Positions 47,476 through 56,620 of a DNA stretch of 64,000 bases are shown in pieces; the first letter of the stretch is position 1; each line of letters begins with the position of its first letter. The stretch is from positions 697,544 through 761,543 of the forward strand of contig NZ_JAFMZM010000003.1 of NCBI RefSeq assembly GCF_024436375.1. The letters run 5' to 3'. The notes under the pieces were generated by a model. The model was given only the letters and a program-made list of their open reading frames with translations. It did no database searches and was not told the origin of the DNA. This DNA is from Nocardioides astragali. Its GTDB lineage: Bacteria; Actinomycetota; Actinomycetes; Propionibacteriales; Nocardioidaceae. The position numbers and the translations under genes are program-made.

Positions 47476-48774
47476 GTGTTCTCTCGTCTCGTCCGGATCG
47501 TCATCGGTCTCGTGCTGCTCGCGACGCCCGCGCTCACTGTGGTGCCCTCGTCGGCCGCTCCTGCCGACTACGCGCTCAGCGCACCCGCCACGTTCTCGCC
47601 CAACGGTGACGGGACCAAGGACGGCCTCCGGGTCCGCTACACGCTTCCTCGCCGGACGCACGTGTACCTGGCGATCAGCGGCGACGGCACCCAACGCGTG
47701 CACCGCACCGTCGACCTGGGCGTGCAGCCCCGCGGCACGCACGTGTGGACCTGGGACGGCCGCAACCAGTCGGGCAGGGAGCTGCCGGACAAGGGCTACG
47801 TCATCCGGATGTACGACGCCGACCCGGCCGGCCACCCCGGCCCTGTCGCCTCGGCGGAGGCCCGGCTCGACAGCAGCTTCAAGCCCGAGCTGACGACGCC
47901 CACCTTCGGCGCCGGCCGGCGAGCCGTCGCGCGCGTCTTCCCCCGCACGAGGGTCGTCGCCGACGTGATCGACCTGCGCGCAGTCGCCCACGAGGGCGAG
48001 GTCGCCTTCCTCGAGCTCGTCATCCGCAACGACCGCGGCCGCGTGGTCCGTCGGGCGGACGTGGACGAGCGGATCATCACCGCCGGCGGCACGTTCTACG
48101 TCGGGCGGACCGTCTCGTGGGCGGCGGTGCGTGGCGGCAAGCCACTGCCGAAGGGCCGCTACACGGCCGTCGTGACCGGCGCGGACCTCGTCGGAAACAG
48201 GGGGCGGTCCGACAAGCTGAAGATCTGGGTGTCAGCCGACCGGTTGGTGTGGCGCGAGGCGACCACGACGGTCGCTCCCGACGGGTCGCGGTCGCATTCG
48301 TGCGAATGGTCGGCCGCCAACGACTGTGGGGTCGGGGAGTACCCCGACTGCGGCGACGTGGTCCCGAGCACGCTGTACGCCGGCGGGCTGAGCTACCGAT
48401 CGAAGGTCTGCGCACCGCCCGAGGGCTACGGCAGCACGGCCGCGTCCCTTCACCTGCTGGAGATCCCCGAGGCCACGGGCGTGCGGGGGCTGGCCGCCGT
48501 CCGCGTGGCCTTCGTGGGCGCACCCACCACGGCGGGGGAGTCCGACACCGGGACCCTGCGCGTCGCGGGCCTGGACGGCAGCTCCACGGTGGTCGGCACC
48601 GCCGGTCAGTCGGGCTGGGTCGAGGATCCCGCTTGGGGCGAGGGCCTCGATCGGAGCTACCCGCTCCCGCAGCGCGACCCGGCCGCCGTCTGGTCCTTCG
48701 CCACGACGGGCACCGACTCCGTGGACGTCGCCACCTTCACCGTCGACGTCCGCTACCTCGCGATCGAGGACTGA
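47476..48774 (+). CDS. Exported protein with FlgD-like Ig domain
   Basis: A 432-aa protein with an N-terminal signal peptide (FSRLVRIVIGLVLLATPALTVVPSSAAPA). The mature N-terminus has ATFSPNGDGTKDGLRVRYTL and WDGRNQSGRELPDKGYVIRMYD, the signature of FlgD-like/gliding-type Ig repeats; a second similar unit follows (WAAVRGGKPLPKGRYTAVVTGAD). The C-terminal about 180 residues contain four cysteines and a jelly-roll-like pattern. There is no anchor motif, so it is probably secreted. GGAGG precedes GTG 47476. Confidence 0.7.
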   Translation: MFSRLVRIVIGLVLLATPALTVVPSSAAPADYALSAPATFSPNGDGTKDGLRVRYTLPRRTHVYLAISGDGTQRVHRTVDLGVQPRGTHVWTWDGRNQSGRELPDKGYVIRMYDADPAGHPGPVASAEARLDSSFKPELTTPTFGAGRRAVARVFPRTRVVADVIDLRAVAHEGEVAFLELVIRNDRGRVVRRADVDERIITAGGTFYVGRTVSWAAVRGGKPLPKGRYTAVVTGADLVGNRGRSDKLKIWVSADRLVWREATTTVAPDGSRSHSCEWSAANDCGVGEYPDCGDVVPSTLYAGGLSYRSKVCAPPEGYGSTAASLHLLEIPEATGVRGLAAVRVAFVGAPTTAGESDTGTLRVAGLDGSSTVVGTAGQSGWVEDPAWGEGLDRSYPLPQRDPAAVWSFATTGTDSVDVATFTVDVRYLAIED

Positions 48775-48787
48775 AGGGGCTGAGGGC

Positions 48788-49393
48788 TCACAGCCAGCCA
48801 CGGTCCTGCGCGATCCTGGCCGCCTCGCTGCGGGTGGTCGCGCCGGTCTTCCCGATCGCGGCCGACAGGTGGTTGCGCACCGTCCCCTCGGAGAGGTGCA
48901 CGCGCGCGGCGATCGTGGCCACCGGTGACCCGTCAAGGGCGTACGTCAGCAGCTCCCGCTCGCGACCGGTGAGCGGGCTCGGGCCGTCGATGAGCGACTC
49001 CGCGGCCAGGTCAGGGTCGATCACCCGCAGGCCGGCGTGCACTCGTCGTACGGCGTCGGCGAGCTGCCGCGACGGGGTGTCCTTGACGACGAACCCGGAG
49101 GCGCCGGCTTCGATCGCCCTGCGGACGTAGCCCGGCCGGCCGAACGTCGTCACGATCAGCGAGCGGGTGCCCGGCAGCTCGCGCCGCAGCGCGGCCGCGG
49201 CGTCGATGCCGTTGAGGCCCGGCATCTCGATGTCGAGCAAGCACACTTCGGCGCCCGAGGCGCGGGCTGCCTCGACCACCTCGTCGCCCCGGCCCACCTG
49301 GGCGACGACCTCGAGGTCCGACTCGAGGTCGAGCAGGGCGGCCAGCGCGCCGCGTACGAGGGCCTGGTCGTCGGCCAGCAGCAGCCTGATCAT
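48788..49393 (-). CDS. NarL/LuxR-family response regulator
   Basis: A 201-aa regulator. The receiver domain has ADDQAL (acidic pocket), LLDIEMPGLNG with the phospho-acceptor Asp, VTTFGRPGYV and VVKDTPS (Lys). The C-terminal LuxR helix-turn-helix reads LTGRERELLTYALDGSPVA followed by HLSEGTVRNHLS. It is the last gene of a four-gene minus-strand operon with an ABC transporter and histidine kinase; its ATG overlaps the kinase stop (ATGA). It probably controls the transporter in a DesKR/LiaRS-like loop. Confidence 0.9.
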   Translation of the reverse strand: MIRLLLADDQALVRGALAALLDLESDLEVVAQVGRGDEVVEAARASGAEVCLLDIEMPGLNGIDAAAALRRELPGTRSLIVTTFGRPGYVRRAIEAGASGFVVKDTPSRQLADAVRRVHAGLRVIDPDLAAESLIDGPSPLTGRERELLTYALDGSPVATIAARVHLSEGTVRNHLSAAIGKTGATTRSEAARIAQDRGWL

Positions 49394-50436
49394 GGGAGAC
49401 CCACCCGCACACGCGTCCCCGGCGTGGCCGGGGTGACCTCGATCGTCCCACCGGCGCCACTGACCCGCTCGCGCATCCCGCGCAGCCCGTTGCCCTCGGG
49501 GCCCGTGACGCCCGTGCCGTCGTCGGTGACGGTGATGCCGCGGGGGTCGAGCTCGATGACCACGGAGGCCGCTTGCGCATGCCGTACGACGTTGGTGACC
49601 GACTCCCGCAGCACCCAGGCCAGCAGCGCCCGGTGGCGCGGGTCGGTGTCGGCCACGGTGCCGACGACCTCGGTGGTGACACCGGCGTCGGCCAGCACGA
49701 GCGGCGCGGCCGCGAGCTCGGCCTCGAGGTTGCCGGCCCGCAGGCCACCGACCGTCGCGCGCACCTCGGCCAGGGCCTGGCGGGCGGTCGCCTGGATCGA
49801 CTCCAGCTCCGCCCTGGCCCGCACCGGGTCGACGTCGACGAGCCGGGCGGCCAGCTCGGCCTTCACGGACAGGGCCGTGAGCGAGTGGCCGAGGACGTCG
49901 TGCACGTCGCGCGCGACCCGCTCGCGCTCGGCGACCACGGCGAACCGGTGCTGGGCCTCGTGGGCCATGTGCTCGCGCTCGCCGAAGATGCGGAGCATCA
50001 CCCCACCGAGCATCACGGGCCACACCATCAGGAAGAAGTAGGGCGGGAACCCGTCGATGCCCAGCAGCGAGACCATCGGTGTGACGCCCCAGAGGCCCAC
50101 CGCCCACTTCCAGGCCGGCGCGGGCAGCTCGAGCGCCGACAGCATGGCGAGGTAGGGGGTGTAAGAGATCACTCCCATGCCGAGCACCGGCACCGTGGCG
50201 AGAGCGAGGACGACCATGGCGGCCAAGTAGAACCAGACCCGGCCGCGGCGGGCGTAGCCCAGCACGTTGGCCACGGCGAATCCGAGGATGCACAGCAGGC
50301 TCAGGATCTTCACGACCATCGAGACGTCGGCCTCGACGACCGCGATGACCGGATAGACCAGGAAGACCAGCCAGATCGCCGCGAACGCCCAGCCCCACTT
50401 CTCCCAGGGGTTCGTCGGGATCTGCTCGGCCGTCAT
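49390..50436 (-). CDS. Sensor histidine kinase, NarL-system type
   Basis: A 348-aa kinase with about five N-terminal membrane segments (residues about 12-165), a HisKA_3 dimerisation helix with RVARDVHDVLGHSLTALS (phospho-His), and an ATPase domain with LRESVTNVVRHAQA (N box), VTDDGTGV and GLRGMRERV (G boxes). The small number of outside loops suggests it senses membrane state or a membrane-active compound, as in LiaS/DesK systems. The ATG overlaps the upstream permease stop by 4 nt. Confidence 0.9.
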   Translation of the reverse strand: MTAEQIPTNPWEKWGWAFAAIWLVFLVYPVIAVVEADVSMVVKILSLLCILGFAVANVLGYARRGRVWFYLAAMVVLALATVPVLGMGVISYTPYLAMLSALELPAPAWKWAVGLWGVTPMVSLLGIDGFPPYFFLMVWPVMLGGVMLRIFGEREHMAHEAQHRFAVVAERERVARDVHDVLGHSLTALSVKAELAARLVDVDPVRARAELESIQATARQALAEVRATVGGLRAGNLEAELAAAPLVLADAGVTTEVVGTVADTDPRHRALLAWVLRESVTNVVRHAQAASVVIELDPRGITVTDDGTGVTGPEGNGLRGMRERVSGAGGTIEVTPATPGTRVRVGLP

Positions 50437-51251
50437 GTCCGAGACCGGCTCCGTCGTACGCCCCACAGCGCCAGCAGGGAGAAGATGACGGTCCACACGA
50501 GCACGTTAGCGACTGGCAGCCACAGCGGGTCACGTCCGCCGAGCGGCAACCAGCCGTCGGTTAGCGGGAAGCGGGCCAGCGCGGCGTAGCCGTAGAGGGG
50601 CGTCAGGCGCCCGATGTCGAGCATCAGGCCGTCCAGCGGGGTGAACACGTTGCCCAGGAAGGCCATCACCACGATCATCCCGGACGCGATGCCAGGCGCG
50701 TTGGTGCCGCGGAACACCAGGCAGACCGCCAGGCCGTAGATGGCGAAGAGCGCCGACCCGAGCCACACGAGCATTGCCGCCAGCGTCCAGTCCGTCCTGT
50801 CGCCGCGAGCGCCGGTGGCTGCGCCGATGGCGAAGATCAGCGTCACCGGCACCGCCGCCACGGCCATCGCAACCGCGGCCTTGGCCGTCACGAAGGCCAG
50901 GGGGCGCATCGGCGTCAGTCCGAGCTGCCGGCCCCAGCCCATGACCTGCTCGGTCGCCGCGCTGCCGGCGACGCTGGTGGTCGCGGTGACGGCGCCGTAG
51001 GCGCCCATCGAGATCATCACGTACATCGCGACGTTGCCGCTGCCGACCGCGTCCTCGGAGCCTAAGCCGAAGACGAGGTACATGAAGGTCGGCAGACCGA
51101 CCACGAAGAACATGCCGAACCGGTCGCGCAGCTGACGCCGCAGGTCCAGCCGGGCGTAGGTCAGCATCGCCGGCCGCGGCGCGGGTCGTACGTCCTCGTC
51201 GGGGGCCGTGCGGACCCGACTGCTCCCGGTCGTGCTCGCGGTGGCGCTCAT
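50433..51251 (-). CDS. ABC-2 type transporter permease
   Basis: A 272-aa membrane protein with six predicted segments after a cytoplasmic N-terminus, including FFVVGLPTFMYLVFGL, MYVMISMGAYGAVTATTSVA and GIASGMIVVMAFLGNVFTPL. The layout matches ABC-2/DrrB-like permeases for drug or lipid export. It overlaps the ATPase gene upstream and the kinase gene downstream by 4 nt each. Confidence 0.87.
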   Translation of the reverse strand: MSATASTTGSSRVRTAPDEDVRPAPRPAMLTYARLDLRRQLRDRFGMFFVVGLPTFMYLVFGLGSEDAVGSGNVAMYVMISMGAYGAVTATTSVAGSAATEQVMGWGRQLGLTPMRPLAFVTAKAAVAMAVAAVPVTLIFAIGAATGARGDRTDWTLAAMLVWLGSALFAIYGLAVCLVFRGTNAPGIASGMIVVMAFLGNVFTPLDGLMLDIGRLTPLYGYAALARFPLTDGWLPLGGRDPLWLPVANVLVWTVIFSLLALWGVRRSRSRT

Positions 51252-52141
51252 CGGGCCACTCCCACCAGCTCGGGAGCCTGCGGGGACTCGGCGGTCAGCG
51301 CGAGGAAGGCGGCCTCCAGGCTGGCGGCGGAGACCTCCAGGTCGGTGACGCCGAGCGGCTCCAGGGCCTCGCGCACCCGGGCCAGCCAGGCGCTGTCGAT
51401 GCCGCCGGACGCGACGACGCCGGCCGGCGGCCGGAAGGTGACGGTGCGTCCGCCGTAGGCTGCTCGTACGTCGCTGGTGGCGGCGTCGTGCACGATCCGG
51501 CCGCGGTTCATCAGGACGGTCCGCTCGGCGAACTCGTCGGCCTCCGCGAGGTAGTGGGTGGCGAAGACGATGGTGCGACCGAGCGCCGCGTCGGCGCGCA
51601 TGGCCTGCCAGAACTCCTGGCGGGTCGCGACGTCCATGCCGGTCGTGGGCTCGTCGAGGATCACCAGGTCCGGGTCTGGCACCAGCGCCAGAGCGAACTT
51701 CAGCCGCTGCTGCTCGCCACCCGAGCACGCCTCGACGCGGCGTCGCGCGATCCCGGTCAGCCGCGCGCGCTCGAGCACCGTCTCGACCCGGTCGGCCCGT
51801 CCGTGGAGGGCTGCGATCGCGCGGACCGTCTCCTCGACGGTGAAGTCGTTGAGCAGTCCGCCGGTCTGCATGACCGCGGAGACGCGGCCCGCACGGACCG
51901 CGGCGCCCGGCTCCATGCCGTACACCTCGACGGTCCCGGCGTCGGGGCGGGTCAGCCCGAGCAGCATGTCGACGGTCGTGGTCTTGCCGGCGCCGTTGGG
52001 TCCGAGGAAGGCGACGATCTCGCCCGGGCGGATGGTGAGGTCGACGTCGTCCACTGCGACGACGGGGGTGCCATCGCCCTGGCGGAACTGCTTGCGCAGC
52101 CCGGTGGCGTGGATGGCAGGAGTGGGGACGGTGTCGCTCAT
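51248..52141 (-). CDS. ABC transporter ATP-binding protein (DrrA-like)
   Basis: A 297-aa ATPase with Walker A (LGPNGAGKTTT), Q-loop VMQTGG, signature CSGGEQQRLKFAL and Walker B LVILDEPTTG followed by the H-loop FATHYLAEAD. It powers the adjacent permease; export of an antibiotic or lipid is likely. I start it at ATG 52141 (MSDTVPTPAIHATGL); an upstream in-frame ATG at 52207 would add 22 residues not seen in the family. It is the first gene of the transporter/two-component operon. Confidence 0.9.
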   Translation of the reverse strand: MSDTVPTPAIHATGLRKQFRQGDGTPVVAVDDVDLTIRPGEIVAFLGPNGAGKTTTVDMLLGLTRPDAGTVEVYGMEPGAAVRAGRVSAVMQTGGLLNDFTVEETVRAIAALHGRADRVETVLERARLTGIARRRVEACSGGEQQRLKFALALVPDPDLVILDEPTTGMDVATRQEFWQAMRADAALGRTIVFATHYLAEADEFAERTVLMNRGRIVHDAATSDVRAAYGGRTVTFRPPAGVVASGGIDSAWLARVREALEPLGVTDLEVSAASLEAAFLALTAESPQAPELVGVAR

Positions 52142-52296
52142 GACGGGGTCCCCGCGGCGTTGTTCGGGGGAGCGCAGCGGAGGAGAAGAACGTCGTGGGG
52201 TGTTCACGGCTCCAGCCTCACCGCGTACGCCGCCCGGTCCCGGGGGGAGTTGTCACGAGCTCGCCGTGACACCTGTCATCGAGCCACGTCGACGCT

Positions 52297-52384
52297 GCTT
52301 GATCACGGTATGCAGACGAATGGGCACTTCCCCCTGTCAATTGACCGGGGGAAGTGCCCATCGAGCGACATCCCATGGTGAAGC
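52297..52384. repeat. 88-nt nested palindrome, copy 2
   Basis: Inner arms TGGGCACTTCCCCC (52321-52334) and GGGGGAAGTGCCCA (52347-52360) pair perfectly over 14 bp around GTCAATTGAC; the outer arms near ATCACGGTATG are degenerate. It resembles 21035-21118 in both outer and inner words. It lies between the ABC operon start and the end of the acyl-CoA dehydrogenase gene. Confidence 0.7.
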
Positions 52385-52413
52385 AGCGGCAGGGACGACC
52401 TGCCGCCCCACGA

Positions 52414-54288
52414 TCAGAAGGAGGACTCGTCCATGTCCATCAGGTCGAGGTCGATCGCCTCGGCGATCGCGCGCTCGGCGCTGATCTTCGGCAGGTTGGT
52501 CTGCGCGAAGAACTGCGCGGCCATCACCTTGCCCTCGTAGAACGCCTTGTCCTTGTCCGACACCTCGCCAGCCAGCTTGGTCAGCGCGACCTCCGCCTGG
52601 CGCAGCAGCAGCCAGCCGCAGACCACGTCGCCGAGCACCATCAGCAGGCGGGAGGTGTTGAGCCCGACCTTGTAGATGTTGCGCAGCTCATCCTGGGAGG
52701 ACATCAGGTCGTTGATCATGTGACCGACGATGGCGTTGGCGTCCTCGAGCGCGGTGGCGAGCAGGGCCCGCTCGTTCTTGAGGCGACCGTTGCCGGCCTC
52801 GGCGGCGATGAAGCCCTCGATCTCCTTCGCGAGGTGGCCCAGCGCGCGGCCCTGGTCCTTGACGATCTTGCGGAAGAAGAAGTCCTGGCCCTGGATCGCG
52901 GTCGTGCCCTCGTAGAGGGTGTCGATCTTGGCGTCGCGGACGTACTGCTCGATCGGGTACTCCTGCAGGAAGCCCGACCCGCCGAACGTCTGCAGCGACT
53001 CGGTGCCCAGCAGGACCCACGAGCGCTCGGAGCCGTAGCCCTTGACGATCGGGAGCAGCAGGTCGTTGACCGCGGCAGCGAGCCGGGCCTCGTCGGAGTC
53101 GGCCGTGCCCGCGTGCTCGGCGACCATGACCTGGTCCTGCCAGGTCGCGGTGTAGAGCACGAGAGCGCGCATCGCCTCGGCGAACGCCTTCTGCGTCATC
53201 AGCGAGCGGCGTACGTCGGGGTGGTGCGTGATGGTCACGCGCGGCGCGGTCTTGTCGGCGGCCTGGGTGAGGTCGGCGCCCTGGATCCGCTCCTTGGCGT
53301 AGTCGAGGGCGTTGAGGTAGCCCGTGGAGAGCGTGGCGATGGCCTTGGTGCCGACCATCATCCGGGCGTTCTCGATGACCTGGAACATCTGCGCGATGCC
53401 GTCGTGGACCTCGCCGAGCAGCCAGCCCTTGGCGGGCTCGCCCCCTCCGACCTGCGGGTCGCCGAAGGTGACCTCGCAGGTGTTCGAGACCTTGATGCCC
53501 ATCTTGTGCTCGACGTTGGTGACGTAGACGCCGTTGCGCTCGCCGGTCAGCTCACCGGTCTCGTGGTCGAAGTGGTCGCGCGGCATCCAGAACAGGGAGA
53601 GGCCCTTGGTGCCCGGTCCGCCGACACCCTCGACGCCCTCGGGGCGCGCGAGGACGAGGTGCATGATGTTCTCGCTCATGTCGTGCTCGGCGCTGGTGAT
53701 GAAGCGCTTGACGCCGGTGATGTTCCACGAGCCGTCCTCGTTGGGGACGGCCTTGGCGCGGCCGGCGCCCACGTCAGAGCCGGCGTCGGGCTCGGTGAGG
53801 ACCATCGTGCAACCCCACTGGCGGTCGACCATGAGCTGCGCGACATGCTTGTCGCGGTCGTTGCCGTTGCGGTGGACGACGTTGGCGAACGCAGGGCCGG
53901 CGGCGTACATCCACACCGGTGCGTTGGCGCCGAGCACCATCTCGCCGATCGCCCAGATCAGCGACGAGGGGGCGGGAGTGCCGCCCATCTCCTCGAAGAC
54001 CTGCAGGCGCCAGAACTCGGAGTCCATCCACGCCTGGTAGCTCTTCTTGAACGACTCCGGCACCGGAGCGGTGTGCGTGGCGGGGTCGAAGACCGGCGGG
54101 TTGCGGTCACTGTCCTCGTACGACGCGGCGAGGTCCTCGCGGGAGAGACGCTCCACCTCGCGCAGGATCTCGCGGGCGCTCTCGCCGTCGATCTCGCCGA
54201 AGGGGCCGGTGCCGAGCACCTCGTCCCGTCCGAGCACCTCGAAGAGGTTGAACTCGATGTCGCGGAGGTTGGTCTTGTAGTGGCTCAC
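52414..54288 (-). CDS. Acyl-CoA dehydrogenase, FadE5-like
   Basis: A 624-aa flavoprotein catalysing the first step of fatty-acid beta-oxidation. [14 protein letters not shown] (FAD/substrate), [48 protein letters not shown] and [15 protein letters not shown] (catalytic Glu in YEGTT) are clear. The long C-terminal extension (ACAD dimerisation-type, after residue about 470) places it with the roughly 610-aa FadE5 group of broad chain-length specificity. GTG 54288 is preferred; GTG 54297 is also in frame. The divergent TauE-like gene starts 256 nt away. Confidence 0.88.
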   Translation of the reverse strand: MSHYKTNLRDIEFNLFEVLGRDEVLGTGPFGEIDGESAREILREVERLSREDLAASYEDSDRNPPVFDPATHTAPVPESFKKSYQAWMDSEFWRLQVFEEMGGTPAPSSLIWAIGEMVLGANAPVWMYAAGPAFANVVHRNGNDRDKHVAQLMVDRQWGCTMVLTEPDAGSDVGAGRAKAVPNEDGSWNITGVKRFITSAEHDMSENIMHLVLARPEGVEGVGGPGTKGLSLFWMPRDHFDHETGELTGERNGVYVTNVEHKMGIKVSNTCEVTFGDPQVGGGEPAKGWLLGEVHDGIAQMFQVIENARMMVGTKAIATLSTGYLNALDYAKERIQGADLTQAADKTAPRVTITHHPDVRRSLMTQKAFAEAMRALVLYTATWQDQVMVAEHAGTADSDEARLAAAVNDLLLPIVKGYGSERSWVLLGTESLQTFGGSGFLQEYPIEQYVRDAKIDTLYEGTTAIQGQDFFFRKIVKDQGRALGHLAKEIEGFIAAEAGNGRLKNERALLATALEDANAIVGHMINDLMSSQDELRNIYKVGLNTSRLLMVLGDVVCGWLLLRQAEVALTKLAGEVSDKDKAFYEGKVMAAQFFAQTNLPKISAERAIAEAIDLDLMDMDESSF

Positions 54289-54334
54289 AGCTTCCACCTG
54301 TTCCGTGTCGCGGTCTGGGGGCGAGGGAGCAATC

Positions 54335-54346
54335 TACTCGCCAGTA
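54335..54346. promoter_or_regulatory. Possible TetR-type operator upstream of the acyl-CoA dehydrogenase gene
   Basis: TACT-N4-AGTA forms a short inverted repeat 47 bp upstream of the start codon, a spacing and symmetry seen in TetR-type fatty-acid regulators. Tentative; the rest of 54289-54450 shows nothing else. Confidence 0.25.
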
Positions 54347-54450
54347 ACAAATCATGCCTCGCTACCGCGCCTCACGCAACACGAACCCCCGATGTCGCGG
54401 GTCACAGGTGGTTGCAGACGGGTGTCGGACGCGCCCACCGGGCTGCCGGG

Positions 54451-54493
54451 TTTGTCTAGCACGCTATGTATGTCTACTCTTTCACCTGACAAA
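54451..54493. promoter_or_regulatory. Candidate Rrf2-type regulatory region upstream of the TauE-like gene
   Basis: TTTGTC (54451-54456) and GACAAA (54488-54493) are inverted half-sites. The word CTGACAAAC (54486-54494) also occurs immediately upstream of the Rrf2 gene at 55518-55526, suggesting one regulator for both. Confidence 0.35.
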
Positions 54494-54543
54494 CCAGAGT
54501 CGCTCGACCTAGACCACTGACCAGACCTGAAAGGAGCCTGCGC

Positions 54544-55449
54544 ATGCGCAAGCTCATCGTTCTCGGCGTCGTGGGCCTCATCGCCCAGCTCATCGACGGA
54601 TCCCTGGGCATGGCCTACGGCGTGACGTCCTCGACCCTCCTGCTCGCCGTCGGCGTCGCTCCTGCCGCCGCGTCGGCCGCGGTCCACTTCTCCGAGATCG
54701 GGACATCGGTGGTCTCCGGCTTCTCGCACCACAAGCTCGGCAACGTCGACTGGCGCACCGTCTCGATCCTGGCGGTGCCCGGGTTCGTCGGCGCCTTCAT
54801 CGGCGCGACGCTGCTCTCCAACCTCGACGGCGCCGTGGCCAAGCCGATCGTGGCGGTCATCCTGCTGAGCCTCGGCGTCTACGTGGTCTACCGCTTCCTG
54901 CGCCTCGGCGGCGCGCGCCCCACCTTCAAGGCCCGCCCCTCGGCCCGCTTCCTCGCTCCGATGGGCCTCATCGCAGGCTGCCTCGACGCTGTCGGTGGCG
55001 GCGGCTGGGGCCCGGTCGGCACGACCTCGCTGCTCTCCAGCGGTCGCCTCGAGCCGCGCAAGGTCGTCGGCTCGATCGACACCTCCGAGTTCGTCGTGGC
55101 CGTCGGTGGCTCGCTCGGCTTCCTCCTCGGCCTCGGCGCCGCCAACATCAACTGGGGCTACGCCGGCGCGCTGCTCGCCGGCGGCGTCATCGCGGCGCCG
55201 ATCGCGGCCTGGCTGGTCAAGCACCTCGCTGCCCGCGTCCTCGGCGTGGCCGCCGGTGGCCTCATCATCCTCACCAACTCCAAGACCCTCCTCGAGGCCG
55301 TCGGGGTCCCGGGCGTCGGGGTGGCCGGCACCGCGGCGGTCGTCTTCGTGCTCTGGATCTCCGGCATCGTCTGGGCCGTCAGGCAGGAGCGCATCTCCAG
55401 GGCTGCCCTCGCCGACGAGGAGCGCGAGCTCGAGATGGCCACTGCCTGA
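54544..55449 (+). CDS. TauE/SafE-family membrane protein (sulfite/sulfonate exporter type)
   Basis: A 301-aa protein with about eight membrane segments. The family repeats are LIAQLIDGSLGMAYGVTSST near the N-terminus and GLIAGCLDAVGGGGWGPVGT in the middle. TauE/SafE proteins export sulfite, sulfoacetate or related organosulfur anions. AAAGGAG precedes ATG 54544. The Rrf2 regulator gene follows 83 nt after the stop with a shared upstream word, so a sulfur-responsive module is likely. Confidence 0.85.
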   Translation: MRKLIVLGVVGLIAQLIDGSLGMAYGVTSSTLLLAVGVAPAAASAAVHFSEIGTSVVSGFSHHKLGNVDWRTVSILAVPGFVGAFIGATLLSNLDGAVAKPIVAVILLSLGVYVVYRFLRLGGARPTFKARPSARFLAPMGLIAGCLDAVGGGGWGPVGTTSLLSSGRLEPRKVVGSIDTSEFVVAVGGSLGFLLGLGAANINWGYAGALLAGGVIAAPIAAWLVKHLAARVLGVAAGGLIILTNSKTLLEAVGVPGVGVAGTAAVVFVLWISGIVWAVRQERISRAALADEERELEMATA

Positions 55450-55512
55450 GAGTCCCGGCACGCCGCCGTACGCCGTGCGGACAGCGGGCCAACCACCAGT
55501 GACTCTGGTGAC

Positions 55513-55523
55513 TTGTCTGACAA
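55513..55523. promoter_or_regulatory. Palindromic site at the Rrf2 promoter
   Basis: TTGTC-T-GACAA is a perfect palindrome 9 nt before the ATG and overlaps the likely -10 (CAAACT, 55521-55526, 6 nt from the ATG). Position and symmetry fit autorepression. Confidence 0.5.
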
Positions 55524-55532
55524 ACTGCAGTC

Positions 55533-55991
55533 ATGCGCGTTTCCGCCAAAGCCGACTATGCCCTGCGGGCCCTGATCGAGATCGCGGTGCGCACGGACGG
55601 GACCACCGTCAGTGCCGAGCAGCTCGGCAAGGCCCAGGGGATCCCACACGGTTTCCTCCAGGCCATCCTCGCCGACCTGCGGCGCGCCGACATCGTGGTC
55701 TCCCAGCGGGGCCAGTCCGGCGGCTGGCGTTTCGCGCGCAAGCCGGAGGCGGTCACCGTCGCCGACGTGATCCGCGCTGTGGACGGCCCCCTGGTGTCCG
55801 TCTACGGACTCCGTCCCGAGGCCGTCGAGTACGACGACTCGGCGCAGGTGCTCCAGCACGTCTGGATCGCCGCGCGGAGCTCGCTGCGGATGGTCTTCGA
55901 GCAGGTCTCCATCCAGGACCTGGCCGACGGCAAGCTCCCGCAGGGGGTCGCCGCCCTCACCGAGGACGACGACGCCTGGCAGCCGCACTGA
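55533..55991 (+). CDS. Rrf2-family transcriptional regulator
   Basis: A 152-aa winged-helix regulator: RVSAKADYALRALIEIA at the N-terminus, SAEQLGKAQGIPHGFLQAIL as recognition helix and GQSGGWRFARKPEAVTVADVI as the wing and first dimer helix. It contains no cysteine, so it is not an Fe-S type like IscR or NsrR; CymR-type regulators of sulfur metabolism are the closest functional parallel, matching the TauE neighbour. The operator candidate overlaps its own promoter. Confidence 0.87.
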   Translation: MRVSAKADYALRALIEIAVRTDGTTVSAEQLGKAQGIPHGFLQAILADLRRADIVVSQRGQSGGWRFARKPEAVTVADVIRAVDGPLVSVYGLRPEAVEYDDSAQVLQHVWIAARSSLRMVFEQVSIQDLADGKLPQGVAALTEDDDAWQPH

Positions 55992-55994
55992 TCG

Positions 55995-56531
55995 TCAAGC
56001 GGCGAGCCGCTTGTCGACCTGCGTGCGCCGCTTGCTGAGCTTGGCGAGGCGCTTGTCGAGCCGGCCCTCCTCCTCGATCAGCGCGATCCTCGCGACCTGG
56101 GCCGCGAGCTGCTCGTCGGAGAGGTTGGCGGGCAGCACGTGCGTACGGCCCTCCTTCACCAGTGACGTCCACGCCGCCGGCGGCGGGGCCGTGAACCCGC
56201 TCGTCACGACCAGGACGACCCGGAAGCCGGTCAGCCCGTCCAGGGCCAGCGCGACCTGCTCCGACGTCGCCTCGAAGAAGGCGGGCATGCTGACGAAGCA
56301 GTCGGCCCTGGTCTTGTAGGCCCGTCGGCAGATCGCCGCCCACGCACCCTCGACGTGCTTGCGCTTGAGCCCGGCGGCCTTGTGGTTCCGCCGGATCTCG
56401 AGCCCGGCGTGCGCGAACGTGTCCGCGTCCGCATCCGGGACGGCGACGCGCCCCAGGGCCAGTGCCTCGGTCATCGCCGAGACGTCCACCGGCTCGGGGC
56501 CGATGTGGAGGAGGAACAGTCTCTTGGCCAT
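55995..56531 (-). CDS. Hypothetical protein, possibly a degenerate sulfotransferase-like fold
   Basis: A 178-aa soluble protein starting MAKRLFLLHIGPEPVDVSAM. The LHIG strand, a VSMPAFFEAT segment and a VVLVVTSGF strand recall the core of P-loop sulfotransferases found in actinobacterial glycan loci, but the PAPS-binding KTGTT motif is absent. The C-terminus is basic coiled coil (LDKRLAKLSKRRTQVDKRLAA). No catalytic motif is visible. It converges on the Rrf2 gene, 3 nt between stops. Confidence 0.45.
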   Translation of the reverse strand: MAKRLFLLHIGPEPVDVSAMTEALALGRVAVPDADADTFAHAGLEIRRNHKAAGLKRKHVEGAWAAICRRAYKTRADCFVSMPAFFEATSEQVALALDGLTGFRVVLVVTSGFTAPPPAAWTSLVKEGRTHVLPANLSDEQLAAQVARIALIEEEGRLDKRLAKLSKRRTQVDKRLAA

Positions 56532-56620
56532 GGCGCCAGCCTTGCGGTGACGGGCGTCGCGGACGTGAACGCAGCTCGTCGTCGCGCCGAACTTCAGTGG
56601 CCCCCAGTCCGACGGTCGGT

